Shown piece after piece: positions 62,332 to 64,000 of a DNA stretch of 64,000 nucleotides. The notes below the pieces were generated by a model. It made no database searches and had not been told where the DNA came from. It worked only from the letters and a program-made list of their open reading frames with translations. Location of the stretch: NCBI GenBank assembly GCA_001510135.1, contig LFER01000002.1:1-64000 (forward strand). The letters run 5' to 3'. Both the position numbers and the translations under genes were made by a program. Source of the stretch: Alphaproteobacteria bacterium casp-alpha6. Its GTDB lineage: Bacteria > Pseudomonadota > Alphaproteobacteria > Rhodobacterales > Rhodobacteraceae. Numbering within the stretch: position 1 is the stretch's first letter; every line of letters starts with the position of its first letter.

Positions 62332-64000
62332 GCCGTTTTAATAAACGTATATATGGCCTTGCGCCGGGTGTTGATTTTCCCAAAGCGCTCGTAGATGGTC
62401 TCTGCACCCATTTTAAAGACGACCCGCCCGAAAAACTTGCCCGGGTCGATATTATTTTGAACACTGAACGCATGTTGCGTCGCGTGCAAAAACTGTTAGG
62501 GCGAAAATCAGGAATTCTTCATCCCCGCTTGCATCTTGTGACAAACCTGAACGCCTTGATGCCCGCGCCTAATTTGACCCCAGCTGTCTCAAAACTGGCG
62601 ACACGTTTTGAATTGATCGAACTCGTGGACAAACTGATTAGCGAACAGCCTGATTTGGCAGCGCGATCCTCGCTTTATGCGCTGGCCGACAGTCTGGCTA
62701 AGCTGATCGATGAAATGGCGGGTGAAGGGGTTGATCCAGAAACTATCACCTCACTCGATGTAAGCGATCAATCCGGGCACTGGGAACGGGCGCAAAAATT
62801 TGTAGAAATTGCACAGCGTTATCTTGAATTACGCGACATTATGCCTGATGGCACCCTGATGCAGCGGAAATCTGTCCTGTCGCTCATGGATCTTTGGGAA
62901 AAGGATCCACCAAAGACACCTGTCATCGTGGCAGGCTCTACCGGATCGCGTGGCACGACGATGCTGTTGATGAAAGCGGTGGCTAAGTTGCCCCAAGGGG
63001 TCCTTCTTTTGCCTGGCTTTGATTTTGATATGCCAGAGGAAGCCTGGGAACTGCTTTCTACTGCGGCTGGGTCCGAGGATCATCCGCAGACAAGATTTCA
63101 TAAGCTGTTCAACGAAACGGGCATAAAGATGTCAGAGATCGCGAATTGGCAAAATACACCTCCGCCCTATCCCATGCGCAATGCTTTTGTATCCTTGGCG
63201 CTGCGCCCCGCGCCTGTCACAGATGCGTGGCTCAAAGAAGGGCCAAAGCTTGGGTCATTGGTCGAGGCCACCAAAGGCCTCACCCTTCTGGAGGCGCCAG
63301 ACATGCGCCAAGAGGCGCTTGCCATTGCGCTGCGCCTTAAGGAAGCCGTCCACAGGGGTGAGGTCGCGGCGTTGATTTCGCCAGATCGCCAGTTGACACG
63401 GCAGGTGACCGCCGCGTTGGATCGTTGGGACATCCTGCCGGATGATAGTGCGGGCCTGCCCCTTCACCTTAGTGCAACAGGCCGCTTTCTGCGCCAAGTG
63501 GGCCAGCTCTTGTCAAAGGAACTCACGTCAGGGGCATTGCTCGCTCTGCTGAAGCACCCGCTTACGCATAGCGGGGGGGCACGAAGCGAACATTTGCGCC
63601 TGAGTAGAGAATTAGAGCTGTATCTTAGGGCAAAGCGCGTCGCGTTCCCTAATGCCGCGGTGATCGAAGATTGGACCAAGGGACGCAAAGAACCTGAAGC
63701 CGTCCCATGGGCGGATTGGCTTTGCCATGCCTTTCTTGACAAAACAACATCAGACAAACAGAGTTTTCAAAGCCATTTTGAACCCCATTTTTCTCTTTGC
63801 CATTTTATTGCTCTGGGCCACGCACCAGACGAGCAGGACGGGGCTTCCCCCTTATGGGAGGGCAAAGAAGGCGGGGCGGTCGCGAAAACATGCGCTGCCA
63901 TCCAAGAGGCCATGCATCGCGGTGGCGTAATGCATGTGGGCGATTATGTGGACATATTCAGCGCGGTTCTGGCCGAAGGGGAGATAAGGGATCCCCTTAC
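62328..64000 (+). CDS. addB: Double-strand break repair helicase-nuclease subunit AddB (partial)
   Basis: The ATG at 62328 overlaps the murU stop (ATGA). I translated the frame by eye to the right edge: 557 codons with no stop. The N-terminus (MSRFNKRIYGLAPGVDFPKA), ILNTERMLRRVQKLL, VAGSTGSRGTTMLLMKAV and VAALISPDRQLTRQVTAALD match alphaproteobacterial AddB, the nuclease-bearing partner of AddA that processes broken ends for RecA. The C-terminal nuclease and Fe-S cysteines would lie beyond the window, presumably followed by addA. Confidence 0.9.
   Translation, partial: MSRFNKRIYGLAPGVDFPKALVDGLCTHFKDDPPEKLARVDIILNTERMLRRVQKLLGRKSGILHPRLHLVTNLNALMPAPNLTPAVSKLATRFELIELVDKLISEQPDLAARSSLYALADSLAKLIDEMAGEGVDPETITSLDVSDQSGHWERAQKFVEIAQRYLELRDIMPDGTLMQRKSVLSLMDLWEKDPPKTPVIVAGSTGSRGTTMLLMKAVAKLPQGVLLLPGFDFDMPEEAWELLSTAAGSEDHPQTRFHKLFNETGIKMSEIANWQNTPPPYPMRNAFVSLALRPAPVTDAWLKEGPKLGSLVEATKGLTLLEAPDMRQEALAIALRLKEAVHRGEVAALISPDRQLTRQVTAALDRWDILPDDSAGLPLHLSATGRFLRQVGQLLSKELTSGALLALLKHPLTHSGGARSEHLRLSRELELYLRAKRVAFPNAAVIEDWTKGRKEPEAVPWADWLCHAFLDKTTSDKQSFQSHFEPHFSLCHFIALGHAPDEQDGASPLWEGKEGGAVAKTCAAIQEAMHRGGVMHVGDYVDIFSAVLAEGEIRDPL

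Noticed and set aside
1..64000. tRNA, rRNA, CRISPR, insertion sequence, phage or toxin-antitoxin genes
   Set aside because: I looked for T-loop-like motifs, regular repeats, transposase or integrase motifs and small paired genes and found none that hold up.

Overview
The window looks like chromosomal DNA of a marine Rhodobacterales (Roseobacter-group) alphaproteobacterium with moderate GC. The main evidence is at the right end: a RegB/PrrB-type histidine kinase divergent from SCO1/SenC and RegA/PrrA, followed by tsaE, amgK, murU and addB, a gene order I associate with Rhodobacterales. An ornithine decarboxylase/homospermidine synthase pair, Tat-exported proteins and many osmolyte, sulfonate and carbohydrate genes fit this. 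I see no rRNA, tRNA, CRISPR array, insertion sequence, integrase or prophage gene. Most of the window is accessory catabolism; only the last 8 kb and galU look like core genome.

Region 1 (1-13596) is carbohydrate catabolism. An ABC sugar importer (ATPase running off the left edge, Tat-exported binding protein, two permeases) is followed by an FCD-type GntR regulator. A perfect 12-bp palindrome, CTAACATGTTAG, lies in both the ABC divergent promoter and the regulator's own leader. Next come a TTG-started FGGY kinase, an M42-type hydrolase and a BtpA-family protein. The last two resemble SgcX and SgcQ of the uncharacterised E. coli sgc cluster. Then follow an aldo/keto reductase, a PfkB kinase, a sugar isomerase/epimerase, an amidohydrolase lactonase and an SMP-30 lactonase.

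Region 2 (13597-21282) is a compact plus-strand operon: mtnA-type isomerase, class II aldolase fused to a short-chain dehydrogenase, SorC-type regulator, 5'-deoxyadenosine/methylthioadenosine-type deaminase, purine nucleoside phosphorylase, SDR and cupin. Together they read as a deaminase-first salvage route for 5'-deoxy- or 5'-methylthio-adenosine, ending in dihydroxyacetone phosphate plus an aldehyde. The phosphorylase appears to combine a 6-oxopurine-type Asn with a hydrophobic residue where classical enzymes bind the 5'-OH, which is what such a route needs. A sigma70-like promoter overlapped by a TGTCAA-N5-TTGACA palindrome precedes it.

Region 3 (21266-34318) holds a PanE-type reductase, an oxalate-CoA-ligase-like synthetase, a large FAD/Fe-S 2-hydroxyacid dehydrogenase, and a probable sulfoacetate module: TctC-TctB-TctA transporter, sulfoacetaldehyde dehydrogenase (SauS), sulfoacetate-CoA ligase (SauT) and a TauE/SafE exporter. 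The Xsc enzyme needed to finish the pathway is not in the window.

Region 4 (34319-49223) carries a PhyH dioxygenase with a Gfo/Idh/MocA dehydrogenase; the ornithine decarboxylase/homospermidine synthase pair behind a structured leader with a short upstream ORF; a SulP transporter; galU; an ectoine hydrolase; an iron-type alcohol dehydrogenase; choline sulfatase; and a two-subunit molybdenum hydroxylase.

Region 5 (49435-64000) contains a DUF1800/DUF1501 secreted pair (the DUF1800 protein with an apparent inserted Ca-dependent carbohydrate-binding module), a VanZ-like protein, a hydratase/CoA-transferase pair resembling Meh/Mct, the RegBA-SCO redox-sensing locus, a PAS protein without a kinase domain, and the translationally coupled tsaE-amgK-murU-addB operon. 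addB runs off the right edge.
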